A stretch of 64,000 nucleotides of DNA from Whitmania pigra (Eukaryota; Annelida; Clitellata; Hirudinida; Haemopidae), in the NCBI GenBank assembly GCA_021613335.1, contig JAJTWR010000332.1:291501-355500 (forward strand), written 5' to 3'. Every line of letters begins with the position of its first letter. Within the stretch, counting starts at the first letter, position 1. Positions 50,482 to 63,029 of this stretch are shown here, one piece after another. The notes below the pieces were generated by a model that saw nothing but the letters and a program-made list of their open reading frames with translations, was not told where the DNA came from and did not search any database. The translations under genes and the position numbers were made by a program.

Positions 50482-51162
50482 TCATTCTGCTAATTTTCTA
50501 TAACCTCCATTCATTATTTTGGTGGCCTTTTTAGCTGTTGCTTTCATCTCAAAACTGATGACAGCTTTTGATGGCGGAATCATTGTGATGTCCACAATTT
50601 TACCAAATTGTTCAAATATCTCCATCAAATGACCTTTTTTAACATTGTCAGAAAGATGCAACACAGAAACCTTTGTAAGATTTGACCTGCAACAGATTTC
50701 CTCTTAACAAATTGTTTAATAAATAAATAAAAATTATTTAATATGGCATAGTGAACAGCAACATAAGCTAGAATTTTATTAATTCTGCAATATATTTCTA
50801 ATTAACTGTGTTTAGCTGTCACTAGACATTTATTTAAGAAAATTAAGAGAACAAACAATATTAAAACCTTTTGAAACAACACTAAGCTTAAGATAATTAA
50901 TATTTAACATAATAAAACATGTTCGCTCACTCAGCTACGTTTTTCTCCTTACTGTCTGCATGCTCTTTGTTCGTGTCGCGAGTGTGTGATCTAGAAGAGG
51001 ACTTCTTCCGAACTCTTTTCGATTTGTTTCTATAAAATGTGTAATTGAAATTTTTGTAACAGCTTGCTTGAATCATACCAGAATGTAACAATATTAATAA
51101 ATGCAAATCTACTTCTGAGACTTCTTTTTACGCTTCTTGCTCTTTTCTATATCGGAATTCAT
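50482..51162 (-). CDS. Minimal RNPS1-like RRM protein
   Basis: RNPS1 is a nuclear SR-related splicing factor and part of the ASAP/PSAP complexes. Exons 51113-51162, 50931-51029 and 50482-50686 join in phase to 117 residues. The N-terminus is a short Lys/Arg/Ser-rich region (KSKKRKKKSQKNKSKRVRKK, SSSRSHTRDT). The RRM begins NLTKVSVLHLSDNVKKGHLM and continues EIFEQFGKIVDITMIPPSKA, close to RNPS1 (TKVHIGRLTRNVTKDHIMEIFSTYGKI). The RRM is short: the loop after strand 2 is shortened, so strand 3 reads KAVISFEM. The protein stops at MNGGYRKLAE, losing the end of the fold. Human RNPS1 is 305 residues and has a long Ser-rich domain that is absent here. It could be a divergent paralogue, a partial retained copy, or the sole RNPS1 of this lineage. 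Confidence 0.72.
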
Positions 51163-52068
51163 AATCTACATCGGAGATTGATATAAACACAACCCTTAAA
51201 GTAACTGAGCTTAAATATCCGAGTTTTCGAAAGCCTCGCAAAAATCGATCGGTCACATCACATCTACCCAAAACAGAATTAGCTTAAAAGTGAAACTTGG
51301 TAAAACATTTGTAGATATTATCATTATTAGAGGCAGTGTGTCTATTCGCATTGCATCTCGGTTAAATTAACTAACAATATGACAGCTACCAAATTTTACT
51401 TGGGATTCCCCCATGAAACTATTGACATCTAATATAAGTAATTATTGGCCGACTCCCAAATGCTCCTGAATTTTTTAGACGGAAAAGGGAGGAGCTAATG
51501 TTTAGTCACAAAAAGTGATGTGGTGTAATTCTTTAACTTATATTGTCCTTTAAGAAATTAATAAAACTTTGATTAATTAATTTTTTTACTTTAAATTTTA
51601 ATTAAAATATATAGTTAATTATATTATGTAAGTTTTAAATTATTTACTCTAAATTCTTACTGGAACTTCCATTCGCCAATGGTACTGAAGCACTTAAAAA
51701 GTACTTAAAAAGCACAGCTATTATAGAAAGCTTTTTGCCTGATCTGCGGAAAAGGTTTAATTAGTAAAATTGTTTACAATTTGAATTTGTAGAAATCTAA
51801 GATATTATCAACTCCCAAATTGTTAGCTTTGGACATTTCACCCCCTATCGCTCCACAGGTATGTGAGGGAGAACGGCATCATGTGTGGCTCCTGGATGAC
51901 TGATGCATCTTTTTCGCTGATTGGCCGGTCTCCCAATTCCTACATTTATATCAGAAACTTGAAAAATTAGTGCAACAATGATATCATACAAATATTATGA
52001 TATTGCAATTTTAAGTAATGGTAAATATTTTGTAAATAGTTATAAAGCATATGTAAAGCATCCACTTT
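51163..52068. other. RNPS1-like upstream region, no gene seen
   Basis: AT-rich, non-coding. Holds the promoter of the minus-strand RNPS1-like gene. Confidence 0.4.
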
Positions 52069-52199
52069 GTGATGGACTTTAGATCTGATGGCCTACCTTG
52101 CAAGAATATTCTAGCTATTATAAAATATTATGGCTGGTTTTGTTATCGAATTTCTTCAGTACTCCAAAATTCATTAATTTGGAAAATTGAATACAAAGG

Positions 52200-52480
52200 T
52201 GGATATGATTGGATTTTATTCTCCGAGTACAGAAATCATCAATTTCATCCTATCTTCATCACTTTGTCCATCGCACCATTCATCATCAACAAGTCAATAG
52301 GTCGTCACTCGACAACAGAAGCTTCTCATATGCCTCTCTTATTGTCTCGGACGGACTTCCATTCCTCTGGAGCTCTTCGAGCGCTACGTGAAGACTCACC
52401 TTCTCAAGTCTTCATTGGACAGCGAGAGCACAAGGCACTTCTGATGCCATGCACATGGCGCATTACAAATTAATTTTAAT
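52200..52480 (+). mobile_element. CR1/L2-type retrotransposon 3' fragment
   Basis: Translated fragments FIINKSIGRHSTTEASHMPL and LLSRTDFHSSGALRALREDS recur in the element at 63030-63780 (HHPPFIL..., TEASRMHLLLFGTDS..., WSSSSVT). The 3' tail GCGCATTACAAATTAATTTT follows. It is 5'-truncated, as is usual for non-LTR elements. Confidence 0.6.
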
Positions 52481-52516
52481 ATTATAATTAATATCATTTT
52501 GATACCTTCTTGCAAG

Positions 52517-52676
52517 CAGTGGCGGATCTAAAAAAAATTTAAATTATAATCGATATAGTTGATGTCCATATAGAAGTTTTTATTAATTTTTATTTTATAA
52601 TAGATTTAATTTATATTTTATTATATTTTTCAAATCACGGTAAGAACCATGCCCGCCCCTTATGAATCCGCCACTG
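52517..52676. mobile_element. 160-bp hAT-type MITE
   Basis: Terminal inverted repeats CAGTGGCGGATC and GAATCCGCCACTG bound an AT-rich interior. The flanks are CTTGCAAG on the left and CTTGAAGT on the right, an imperfect 8-bp duplication. It lies just after the CR1/L2 fragment. Confidence 0.75.
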
Positions 52677-54376
52677 CTTGAAGTGGTCCTTGCTCCACTC
52701 ATCAGCTACTTGTGTCAATAGCTGCACCACAACTAGAGAGCTGTCTAGATGGCATTAAATTATATTGACTTTCAATTATTCAATATTAAGTATCAAATTT
52801 GAGTTTATCGCTGAAAAATATTGGAAACATTTTTCACAACACTTTGACGTTGCATCAGAACTTGGTATGAAAAATGTTTGACACAAATTAGACAAAGAGC
52901 AACATGTGATCAATGAGTACTTTCTATTTTTTTTTAGAGCTTTACTAAAGGAGTCCGCTAAAGCTAATGTTCGGTTCCTTCACATTCATTTGAATTTTAA
53001 TAATTCATTTGAATCTTGATAATTCGGTCCTCACTCCATTTGCTCAACTTTAGTAATTTGGCGATCCCGGTTATGCCATTGCCCGCAGCAGGTTTGCACT
53101 TACAAGCAACTAAATTAAATGAAAGGTAATTCGATAAGCCCCAAAATATGTTCACCCACTGCCTCTTTCGGGACCCTGAATGCGAACAAGCCTTATATAA
53201 AGTTAGTAAGAACAACGCTAGTTTAGGTCCAAATCATCATAGTTATGCAACGGACTTTAATCAAATAAATAACTAAATAACAACGCTGGTTTGTTTTCCG
53301 ACATATGCATTTAGCCACTTTTATCATTTTTACAATTTTTTATGAAACAAAACTTCATCCAAAATTCATGTAAAATTGCCTGATAACTTTTTTGATCACT
53401 CATAAAACGTCTTAGTAGAAGCAAGCAAGCGTGCTACGGTAGACAAGATTTGTAAGTTTATATTATATTATTTATATTATACATGTATTACAGCTTAACC
53501 GTTTTTTGAGCTTTAATAAAATGTCTGCGTTCAAAATTTATGTTGCTTTCCTGATATCCCGAAAGATTAGAAAAAAGAAAACAGTAGAACGAATTAGTTT
53601 GACCAGCGAAAACATCAAGTCGGCCGTTCGATGTCGCAAAATGACGGAAATAAACAAAATTAAATTGTTCCGCATAAATAAATAGCTGATCGAAGGGTCC
53701 CAGAGCCATTTAAGATGAACTCTCGATAAACAAATATTCTTTCTAAATTCGTCCATTCCCATGACGCTTGTTTACGTCCGTTTTCGAAATATTACTGGCT
53801 CCGATAGAGAGAGGTGCATATCGTCTGCTCACATCTTGCGAGATATGGCTAATGTTTGCATGTCTCTGCTATAATTCATATATTTTTAGGGCCCCTTGAC
53901 GTTTAAGCAATGCTCTTCGGCATTCAATACATCTCTTGTTGTATTGCAATATCGGTTTAATTCGTGTATTTGGCTAAAGCTTGAAATAAAGTACTAAAGT
54001 AGTTGTCGAACGATTTTCTTACAATTAGAGGTAATCATATTTCTGGAGCAAAAGTATTTCAAAAATATTTTCGAATCGCCAAATGTCGGTGTGCGCGGGG
54101 AATTCGATGTCAAATAAATAGGAGATATTACTCATGGTGTAAGGACTAATGGAAATGGATAAAAAAAAATCCACGAGTAACATGTGTAACAAATTATCTT
54201 CCATAATACAAAAAAAGTTTTATAAAACTTATTGAATTAAACGAGAATCGATCTGGAAAGGAACGGTTGATATGACAACGACACTAACGCGGGCACAATT
54301 TACAATTGATGGAGTTTCTTGTTTTCATTTGCTCGGCAGGAAAACAATACAATGGGAACAAAGAAAATAGAATAAA
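52677..54376. other. Intergenic, no firm gene
   Basis: The 73-codon frame at 53488-53709 (-) starts with ATG (MALGPFDQLFIYAEQFNFVY) but overlaps a second open frame, has no domain and no exon signals. I do not call it a gene. Confidence 0.35.
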
Positions 54377-54541
54377 ATGGCGTCAAAACGTCCACTCATT
54401 CGGTCCGTTCCAATCGCTCAACAACAACAAGGCCGATCGTACAGATGCATGTTTATAGTTCTATGGTCACTTGTTTTGCTGGCTCTATTGTGTGCCTTTG
54501 ATGATGTCCATCGAGTTGATTCTTTGATGGATGTGTTGTGA
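54377..54541 (+). CDS. Possible small single-pass membrane protein, 54 residues
   Basis: ATG at 54377 has a favourable context (A at -3, G at +4). It encodes MASKRPLIRSVPIAQQQQGR, then YRCMFIVLWSLVLLALLCAF and an acidic end (DDVHRVDSLMDVL) before TGA. A basic N-terminus followed by one hydrophobic segment and an acidic C-terminus is the pattern of a type II small membrane protein or a signal-anchor first exon. The local base composition is richer in G and C than its surroundings. No family is recognised, and chance cannot be excluded. Confidence 0.35.
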   Translation: MASKRPLIRSVPIAQQQQGRSYRCMFIVLWSLVLLALLCAFDDVHRVDSLMDVL

Positions 54542-56246
54542 CGTGTTTATTCTGTTGCTCACGTTTATAGTAAAAATAAAATACCCCGCCTCAATTGTTA
54601 TTTAGCAAGTCCATAATGTGGGCAGGAACAACATGATCATCGATTTAGTTGAAGTTGAAAGGGTATTAGCCGTATATGATGTAAGTAAAAATAAAAATAT
54701 TATAAATATTACAAAAAAAGTAAAAAGTAAATAAAAAATCAAATCACCTTTACTATTTTAAGATAGCAACGAGAATACCATCAAGCAATAAAAAAATGTT
54801 GTGACGACAATAATATCACCAAACAGACCTTCACTAAACTAAACTTTCATTGTTTAAGTGAAGGCAAAAACGCTATGAGCATACACATTGACGATAATCC
54901 GAGACTTGATGACCTCACTCCAAACCAGGTCACGTAAATAGGTCAAGTCGAAGGTCAATTAATGTTTGGGTGGCGAAAATAAACTTAAGCAGTAGAATGA
55001 GCGCCTGGAACTAAAATGTTGATGTGGATGCGGTTTCTTCATTTCAAGCAAGGCATGCTAACTCGAGATCAAATAATTATTTTGTTGTATAATTTTGGTA
55101 ATTGTAATATATTTTGGTGGATAATTAAGATATCTAGTTAGCATTTAAAAACTGTGTCGCGTTATGTGAGTAATTAACGAAAAAGAAGGTTAAAATAAAA
55201 TCATAATTAAAAACATTTTTTAATTAAGTTCCTATTTTAATAGCCTTGACCTTTGAACAACAGTCACGGAGAAGAGATGCTAAATAAACTCCTGAAGGTC
55301 AAATGGGCGTTTGTGGTGCAGGTGTGACGTCATGGGCGTCCAACTCATTCACAATCTGCACTCTTCCTGAAAATACTTTAAATTTAGTTCTTTCAATATC
55401 TATTCAAAGCATAAATACTTGATTAATTATTATTTAATAGTCATTGTAAAGTAAAAAAAAATAGAATGAACATTCAATGTTTCCACTAATTCCAGGTGGT
55501 GGATGGTAATTAATCCTCACCAAAACAACGTGGCAGATGATTACCATGGGGACTCAAAGCTTCAAATGGAAAATGTTAGGGATTCATCTCTCCAGGATTA
55601 CGATCAACCTGTTTCAATCACTTACAATTGACAACCAATCAGCATCTATATAATAACATTTAAGAAGTACATCGGTGATTGCTAAACTTTATAACTTTAA
55701 ACTTAAAACTTTGAACTTTAGGCAATGATAAAGAAAAAAAATTTATACAATATTAATAATAATAGATGATAAAATGTTAATATCACAGCACGGATAAACG
55801 ATGTATGAATACGAATTAAAGCATAATAAATGAATAAAACCTAATAATTAGAATTCCAATGAAATCAAACAATCATCATAAATCCAGGATTGCATCGGTA
55901 ATGAGGAAGCATCAGGGGAATGTTAATCAAACCATCCACTGGACATTGGGAAATCTTCAAGACATTCATGACTCGACTCTCTCTTTAGCTCACATCCTCA
56001 CATCCATTTTTTTTTACTGATAAAACTTTGTTGTTGGTGTCATCGCTCAACAACGTCGATTAGACAAACATTATTGAAATATATATTAAATATTTAAAAT
56101 ATTCATTTTATTCCGACAAATAATGATCCAAAAAGCAAAACAACATTTCCATTAATTCCAGGATGGTTATTTTTAAAATCTCATGTTTCGTGGACAGCAC
56201 GTAATTGGACGTGAACAAAAAACGATGACAATGATTTTGATGAAAC

Positions 56247-56299
<53 letters not shown>

Positions 56300-57289
56300 T
56301 GATGATGGTGATGGTGAACAAGAGATGTGTTTCCAGAGCATATGTTACATTTGTGAAATCGTTATCAATTGCATATTTTTCCTCCAATGAATATTGCCTC
56401 CGCAGCCTTAAAATAATGACACTGAAACACGAAGTCTCATTGGTCCGATTCCTGTCCGTCATTGGTTCCTTTTGACCCCGCCTATTATTTCAAATTTTTT
56501 AATTTAACCTCACTTCTACCTCGATAAATAAAATCCCAGTAACATAGACACTATAATCATGTGACCACCTCATTAGCATTACAACATATTTATCAGGCAC
56601 ATATTTGACTGACAACTCATTATAGACATATTTATTTATGTTAACGAATACGTCCTTAGTAATAATTTTTATTAGTCATTTGAAGTTCTTAAAATGATGT
56701 AAGTCTCGTTTTTTTGTTAAAATCAAAAACAGGAATCGATGTTTAAAAATGGATTTATCTAGAAAATTAGCAATTATAGCAGTAAAAATAATAATAACAA
56801 TGACTAAAATTTCGTATAACATGACAGTAATAATTATTATTACTTAAACATTATAACATATCCATCCACACAAATGTTTATTCCAGCAATCAAAATTTTA
56901 TTTGGAGCAATCAAAAACTATGTGCAAACACCTCAGGAAACTATAAAAGCTCCGTCTCAGTCCCATACTCCACCCGTTATTTGGTCAGGATGTAATAGTG
57001 CGAATAATGCGTTTAATCGAATTATTAATTTAATTAATATTCATTTTCTCATCGAATGAACAAACTGAAAATCATGATAAGCGAGCTAACCTGACCAATT
57101 GTGCAATTTTCAATTTGAAAAGGAACTATTTTCTTTGGCGAACGAAAACAGAGACGCATAAAAAAGTTTAAGACATTCAATTGTTAAATGACAACTTTTA
57201 ATTTAAAGCGTTTCCATGGTGATGTTTTTGAGTCAACAATTATTTTTACTCCCTTCATCATTTGAACAACGGAAGTAAGCAGAAAAGTG
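54542..57289. promoter_or_regulatory. Upstream region of FoxD, non-coding
   Basis: About 2.7 kb without a recognisable gene. Developmental forkhead genes usually have extended regulatory DNA, and this is the natural place for it. Specific binding sites were not assigned. Confidence 0.35.
56248..56312. repeat. (GAC)n-(GAT)n microsatellite
   Basis: Run of GAC triplets passing into GATGAC and GATGAT units. It gives spurious poly-Ser and poly-Val frames on the minus strand. Confidence 0.85.
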
Positions 57290-59403
57290 ATGGCGGATGG
57301 CAACAGCAACAATTCACGTTACTACCACTCCGACGAAGTTGGAAATACCAACAATTATTTTGATTACTCGTTACGCCGAGGTAGATAATAATTATGAAAT
57401 TAAAAAATTATGAATAATTATTGTTTAATTAACTAATTACCCATCTTGTTGTGTATTATATCATTTTAACACCTGAAAAATATGGATGTGATATGAGTCA
57501 CTAAATGACAAAATTTTGCAATAAATTGTAATGTAATGTATTGTTTGGTAAATTGTCCTCCATTAATAGTCATGCATATCAACTATAATTGTTAATAAAC
57601 ACTTGTAATGATGTGCATGTCATTGGAAAATGCAGGTTTGATAGAAAGCTCCTGGGAAAACCCAAACTTTGAAACAGATACTGAAAGTGATGCCGAGGAC
57701 GATAAAACACGGGATTCGCTGTTTGCGAGGAGTGAAATGCAACCTGGAACAATAGATGGAAGTTCACACGAGACTGGAGAAGTCGTCGCTCTTGAAAACA
57801 AATGTAAAGAAGAAAATGACGACGACGACGACGATGATGACGAAACTCCCGCTGATGTAAAAGAAAGCATGCGGCGTTATCAAAGATGGCTTTTTGAGAA
57901 TCACTATAGATCTCCTTATTTAAGCGATTCACTCAAACGAGATTCAGATTCTGATGCGACAGATGAAAAGGATATGAACTGTCGCCCAGCGATGTCCAAA
58001 GAAGGCCAAATTGAAGAGTCAAATGATGAAAGGTGTGGCAAACAAATCTTCGACAAGTTCAAACATAACGAAGTTGCTCAATTGATGACCAAGCAAGGAG
58101 CCGACGTTCTCTGCAAAGACAATAAAGAGGGAACGAATCACCAATCTCCGGCCAATAGCAGCGAAGTGAATCAGGTCGATGCCCCAAATAAAAAGCAACA
58201 GCTGGTGAAACCCCCGTACAGCTATATTGCACTCATCACCATGGCCATTCTACAAGCCCCTGACAAGAAGTTATCTTTGAGTGCTATCTGTGAATTCATA
58301 ATGAACAGGTAAGCATCTCATATTGACTAAGGATTTAATAATTATTAATGCCTTTGCATAATTAATTGGATACCAGGTTTCCATATTATCAGGAAAGATT
58401 TCCCGCCTGGCAGAACAGTATTAGACACAATTTGAGTCTCAATGACTGCTTCGTCAAGATCCCCAGAGAACCAGGTAACCCCGGCAAGGGTAACTATTGG
58501 ACTCTCGACCCAGCATCGGAAGACATGTTCGACAACGGCAGCTTTCTCAGGAGACGAAAAAGATTTAAAAGGCAGTTGGACTTTTCTACTTCCAAGCACA
58601 ATTTCAACGCCTTCAACATTGGTCTCGTGCAGAGCGCTGTTGGCAGCGTCATTGGTGATTTCGAGGCAGGTTGTCGCGACATCAGCCGGCAGTCTCTGGC
58701 ACATCCGTATTTCTATTCACAAAGAGGCAGCGTGAACAATCGCATGAAATCTTCAGAGAAAAAGTTCATGATGTTCAAGGAATTTCGCTCAACCAGAGAT
58801 TTCCCAGGTCTGAGAGGAAAGAACTCTAGGGAAGTGGAATATTTGTCTGAGTGTCCGTCACTTGAAAACTACGAACAACGACACACTTCAATGGCCATGA
58901 ATACCTTCAGTCCAACAAGCCACTATTCAACGGAACATTCAGTTTTACCAGGCTGGTCTTCTTACGATCTTGAAAATGTCAGCAACAGACAGTTGAATCT
59001 TTGTTCCCAGCGCAATGTCTTTAATTTCACGCAGAAGTCCGTGATGGAAAGACAGGACTTCGGCATGGGAGGCAACTTTGCTGCCACTGCTCACTTTTCC
59101 AGATACGTTCAGTGGTTCAGAAGTTACCAGGAAAAACTTCGTTGCACGTTGTCCGCTGCTCCGAGGATGAATTGTCAGACGTTCTACTCATCTCAGAATG
59201 ACGACGTTGGAGATGAACCAATCATCCACGATGTATTCGATGAACCTCATTCCAAGAGTGGAAATCCATCCGCAGTACATCTCTCCACATGTTTCCGACC
59301 TTTATCGGCGAGAGAATCCAGACATCCTGACATCGATGTCAGGAAGGTAGGGAAAGAAAGCAAACAGCCAAACATATTTTCCATCGACAACATTCTCAAA
59401 TGA
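57290..59403 (+). CDS. FOXD: FoxD-type forkhead transcription factor
   Basis: Nuclear DNA-binding regulator; FoxD proteins act in early fate decisions such as notochord, neural crest and mesoderm. Exons 57290-57380, 57636-58308 and 58377-59403 join in phase to 596 residues. The forkhead domain is at about 222-318: [92 protein letters not shown]. Recognition helix and wing 2 are essentially identical to the FoxD class. The N-terminal third is acidic, with a coding GAC/GAT run (poly-Asp). The C-terminus ends [11 protein letters not shown], an eh1-like Groucho-binding motif (FSIxNIL) as in FOXD3. One intron splits the forkhead box inside helix 2-3 at MNR|FPYY. The FoxD paralogue is not assigned. 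Confidence 0.92.
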
Positions 59404-61650
59404 CTAATCTCATTCGTAAATGGAAATTTGGTAGAAATTTCATTTGCACTGTTACGTACATTCTCCCGTTTTAACATCATCATCGTAAACAAATCTGTGA
59501 GCGACATTTAAACATTGGCAGTTATCACAGTCAGATAATAAGCATCATTAATCATTTAGCATTTAACATCATTGATATTGTGAATAACAACTTTAATTTA
59601 TTTTTTATGATTTTATTTCTGCATAAGTTATGCGATGGTCTTCGTTCTACTTCAATTTTGTGCTTTTAAAAAAGTAGTTAATCTTAAGCTTTCCTTTTTA
59701 TCTTTGAAATCAATCATTCCATGAGACTGCATTTATATGTTTACTCTGACGTATGATCATAATTAATTTCATTAATATTATACTGTTTTTATTAAACAGT
59801 TATTGAATGTTATCGACAAGTGAAATTATTTTAAGAAGAAACAAGTTGAATAATAGGAATTCATAGAACTGGCGGACTGATTGGATGAATGAAGGACCTA
59901 CTGATAATTGCTACGCACTACATCCTAACAAGGAGTCCAACAATGGCTTCTCTTTTTCTTCTTCATTTGGAAAGAAATAATATCGATATATGATTATGTT
60001 GAAATGGATGGAAAGTCTAGTGAATGAATGAATAGCTGCAAGTACACAGTTTAATGTTTCAATTACCTTTCTTACGATGATTTCTCTCTGTTTTTAGGTG
60101 CGTTTCAATTGTTACTTAAAACACAATAAAATCGCACTGAACAAAGTTGGCTTGAGGAAGATATTTTTAAAATAAGGGTTTAGAAAAAAATTAACACGAT
60201 AAAGATTATCTCTACTTTTCGAGATACCGTTCAATTTGTTGTAAACTGATTCTTTTCAGAGTTTGACGTGAGGTTTGATGGTATCGTGTCATTTCGAAAA
60301 GAGGATGATTTTAAGAATATCACATCAATTCTTGGTCATTTTCTACACGATGATTGAACTGATTTGAATAATTAGGCTGATGAAGCTTGCTTTTTCATTC
60401 CACTTCTTTAATTCGATTAAGTGGAGCATATTTGAATAACTTAATCGCAAGAGGCATAATCCGCTGATCAAACCGTTTTCCTTGAATATTGAATTGAAAA
60501 TTTGTAAATTTATTAAATGACGTTTTACTTAAATGCCACGACTATGTTGCAGTCATCCAAACACTTATTTAAACTGATTGCAATAAATGCTTTCTTTCAA
60601 ATAAATTTGCAACCAAAGTGAAGTTTACAATAATTACAATAATTGTAAAAATTTAACTTTGTTACTATGCCATTTAATTGCCAAGTTTTCAATTAAAATG
60701 ATACATTAAGAAATTCATTGTTTTTATAATGTCATTTCCAGGCTTTTTAGCTTGTAATTTTTTCTGTAATTAAATAATAATTGCAAAAGGTTGATTTAGT
60801 TTGAGTTTGAAAAATAAATTAATGTATAGAAGCTCAGAAACCAAGGTACACCTATGCTTTTGTTGAATTGCACGTGACATACATTAATCTTCTGCTGACG
60901 AAGATGGTTGGAAGTATGATGTCAGCTGAATAACGAGATTATTTGCAGGTTTACTCAATTTCAAATTCTCTACTAGCCCTATCGAACTATAATGGCGAGC
61001 CAGTAAGTGAGTTAACTCGGAGTAGCCAGGGCCATCCGAGGCACCCTTTTTCTATTAATTATCGATTCAACTCAAACATGCAATAACGTTTATGGTAAAT
61101 TTATGTTAAGTTGTTATGAAAGTGACAACAAAATTTTTAAAAGTGTAATTTATTGTAGTCTTTGATTCACGGTAAATTAGCAGTCCAAAATGGAATTTTT
61201 GATGAAGTTAACGTAATTTTTTCGAATTTTCTAAGAATATTTTTACTACAATCAAATGCCTATGGAAAATGATAATCAGTTAAATATGAAATAAATTCAG
61301 CTTGTAGTTCATACAATCAGAATTTTCTGGATTCTAATTTAAGTCATTACAACTGATAACTTGGTTTCAAATTATTTAAGAAAAGCGGTCTGACGTCAGC
61401 AATGTTTGTTTCCTATTATGCTAACCGACAACATTATATATGTGACTATTTTCAAGATAACTTTATCGATCCAAATCGCAGGTTGATTTTTAATTAGAAA
61501 CAATAAACATATCCTGTTAAGGTCGCAATATATTCCCGACGACATCAACACCTAATTGGAGTTTCATTTAATCAAAAAAATTATTTTTAAAATAATTTGT
61601 TGCTCATGAATTTAAACATATTCAATTCCACTTTGAAGCAAATTTGCCAG
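59404..61650. other. FoxD 3' flank and intergenic
   Basis: No gene seen. It may contain earlier exons of the next gene: ATGGCGAGCCA|GTAAGT at 60990-61005 is a candidate first exon, but its phase does not fit the exon at 61651 directly. Confidence 0.35.
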
Positions 61651-62525
61651 ATGAAGGTTATATTGTTCTCAATGGTACGGATCTTTATTTCTTTGATATC
61701 CTCCTTAAAATCAGAGGGATACTGAGTTTGGATAATTCCGCTCCATCACCTACTTTTACCCTGACGGCGAGCCATAACATTGATTCTATCCGCATATATT
61801 TAGGGCCCATGGTGGATGGGTTTGTCGAAGAACTTGTCATCTCCAAAAGCAATGGCAAGGTGATTATGAAAAAGAAACATGACTCAGGTAACACGCTAAT
61901 AATTATTGTTTTTAAAGTTGAGGCCTTTTTATGTATAAATTTCGATTTAAAATGTCAATAATACAATGTGTAATCAAAATAATGGAAATAAAATTTATCT
62001 TTTATTAAAGACAAGAATGTGAGAGAACTCTACGCTACGTTAGACAACAGATTTTTATTCCAGTCGGATGGATCACGCCTAACCAGGACCGACTTGCTTA
62101 ATAAAGATAAAACTATTGTGTTTGATGAGGGAGGTGAAACTGAAATTTGGGGACTTCAGCACATACAGCATAAAAAGTTACTTTTCGTTTTTATTCATCA
62201 TTTTTAACTCAATAAATAGATGAGAAACACTTTATTCGACCATCAGCTAAAGTTATTCACACATTTAGAGATTTGACTCGCCCAGTTAAAACTTTGTTGC
62301 GAAAATGTAGTTCTTGTAAGTTCTTAATTGTATTCAAATAAAATAGCAACTTAATTTGTAAGATGCGTAAAATAATTTCTTTTTTGATTATGAATTATTT
62401 CTAAATTTTCTTGTCACACCGTAAATTTCAATGTGTTTGGAGACATTCCTTATTGGCCAGCAGAGCAACGAACGAAATGCTTCGATAAATTTTTACGAAA
62501 ACTTGGACGTACAAATGTACTGTAA
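61651..62525 (+). CDS. Unrecognised gene, 3' exons
   Basis: Four exons agree in phase: 61651-61887, 62011-62133, 62220-62315 and 62443-62525. The first enters in phase 1, so earlier exons exist upstream. The encoded C-terminal ~178 residues begin DEGYIVLNGTDLYFFDILLK and continue with a beta-rich stretch (SPTFTLTASHNIDSIRIYLG, FVEELVISKSNGKVIMKKKH, DNRFLFQSDGSRLTRTDLLN). They end in a basic helical tail with two Cys (RTKCFDKFLRKLGRTNVL). The donor after 62133 (GGAG|GTGAAA) was chosen because it alone keeps the next exon open. I do not recognise the family. Confidence 0.5.
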
Positions 62526-63029
62526 CTTTTCCAATCACCCTTCTATGCCACATATTTTATTCAGTGCGTTTTCTTTATTTTGAATATCATTAAATGCTCA
62601 TATTATTCTCTCTCCCTAGCTTCAGCGATGTTAAATTCAAAACTAAATGCAATTTTACATTTGTTAAGAATTTAAGAAGTTTAGAGTTTCATAACCTAAA
62701 CCTCACTTGCAAGAATTTTTCTTTTTGGAATTTAAAATTTTATTTTTAATAAATTTAAAAAGAAATTTGATAAGCTAGAGAAAAATTACTTTTAAACGTT
62801 TTATTCAAATTTGTTTACCCGCTCATTTTCTGCTCTCTTAATTTATGAATAGAACCGATGTTCGCTGCTATAGCCGATGTTTGAAAATGACTAATTACGA
62901 AACTATTTTTCTTTAATTTATCTCAAAATCTACCAAAGACTAGAAAAACATCGCAAGGAATGAATAGATTAAAAAGAAATCGGAAAGTGTATGAGGTCAA
63001 AGCAAAATAGTATGCACGGAAGTGCACGG

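Noticed and set aside
52069..52473. 134-codon plus frame
   Set aside because: Its second half is shared with the CR1/L2-type element at 63030-63790, so it is retrotransposon remnant rather than a host gene.
53488..53709. 73-codon minus frame starting MALGPFDQLF
   Set aside because: It has an ATG, but no domain or splice signals, and overlaps an alternative open frame of equal length.
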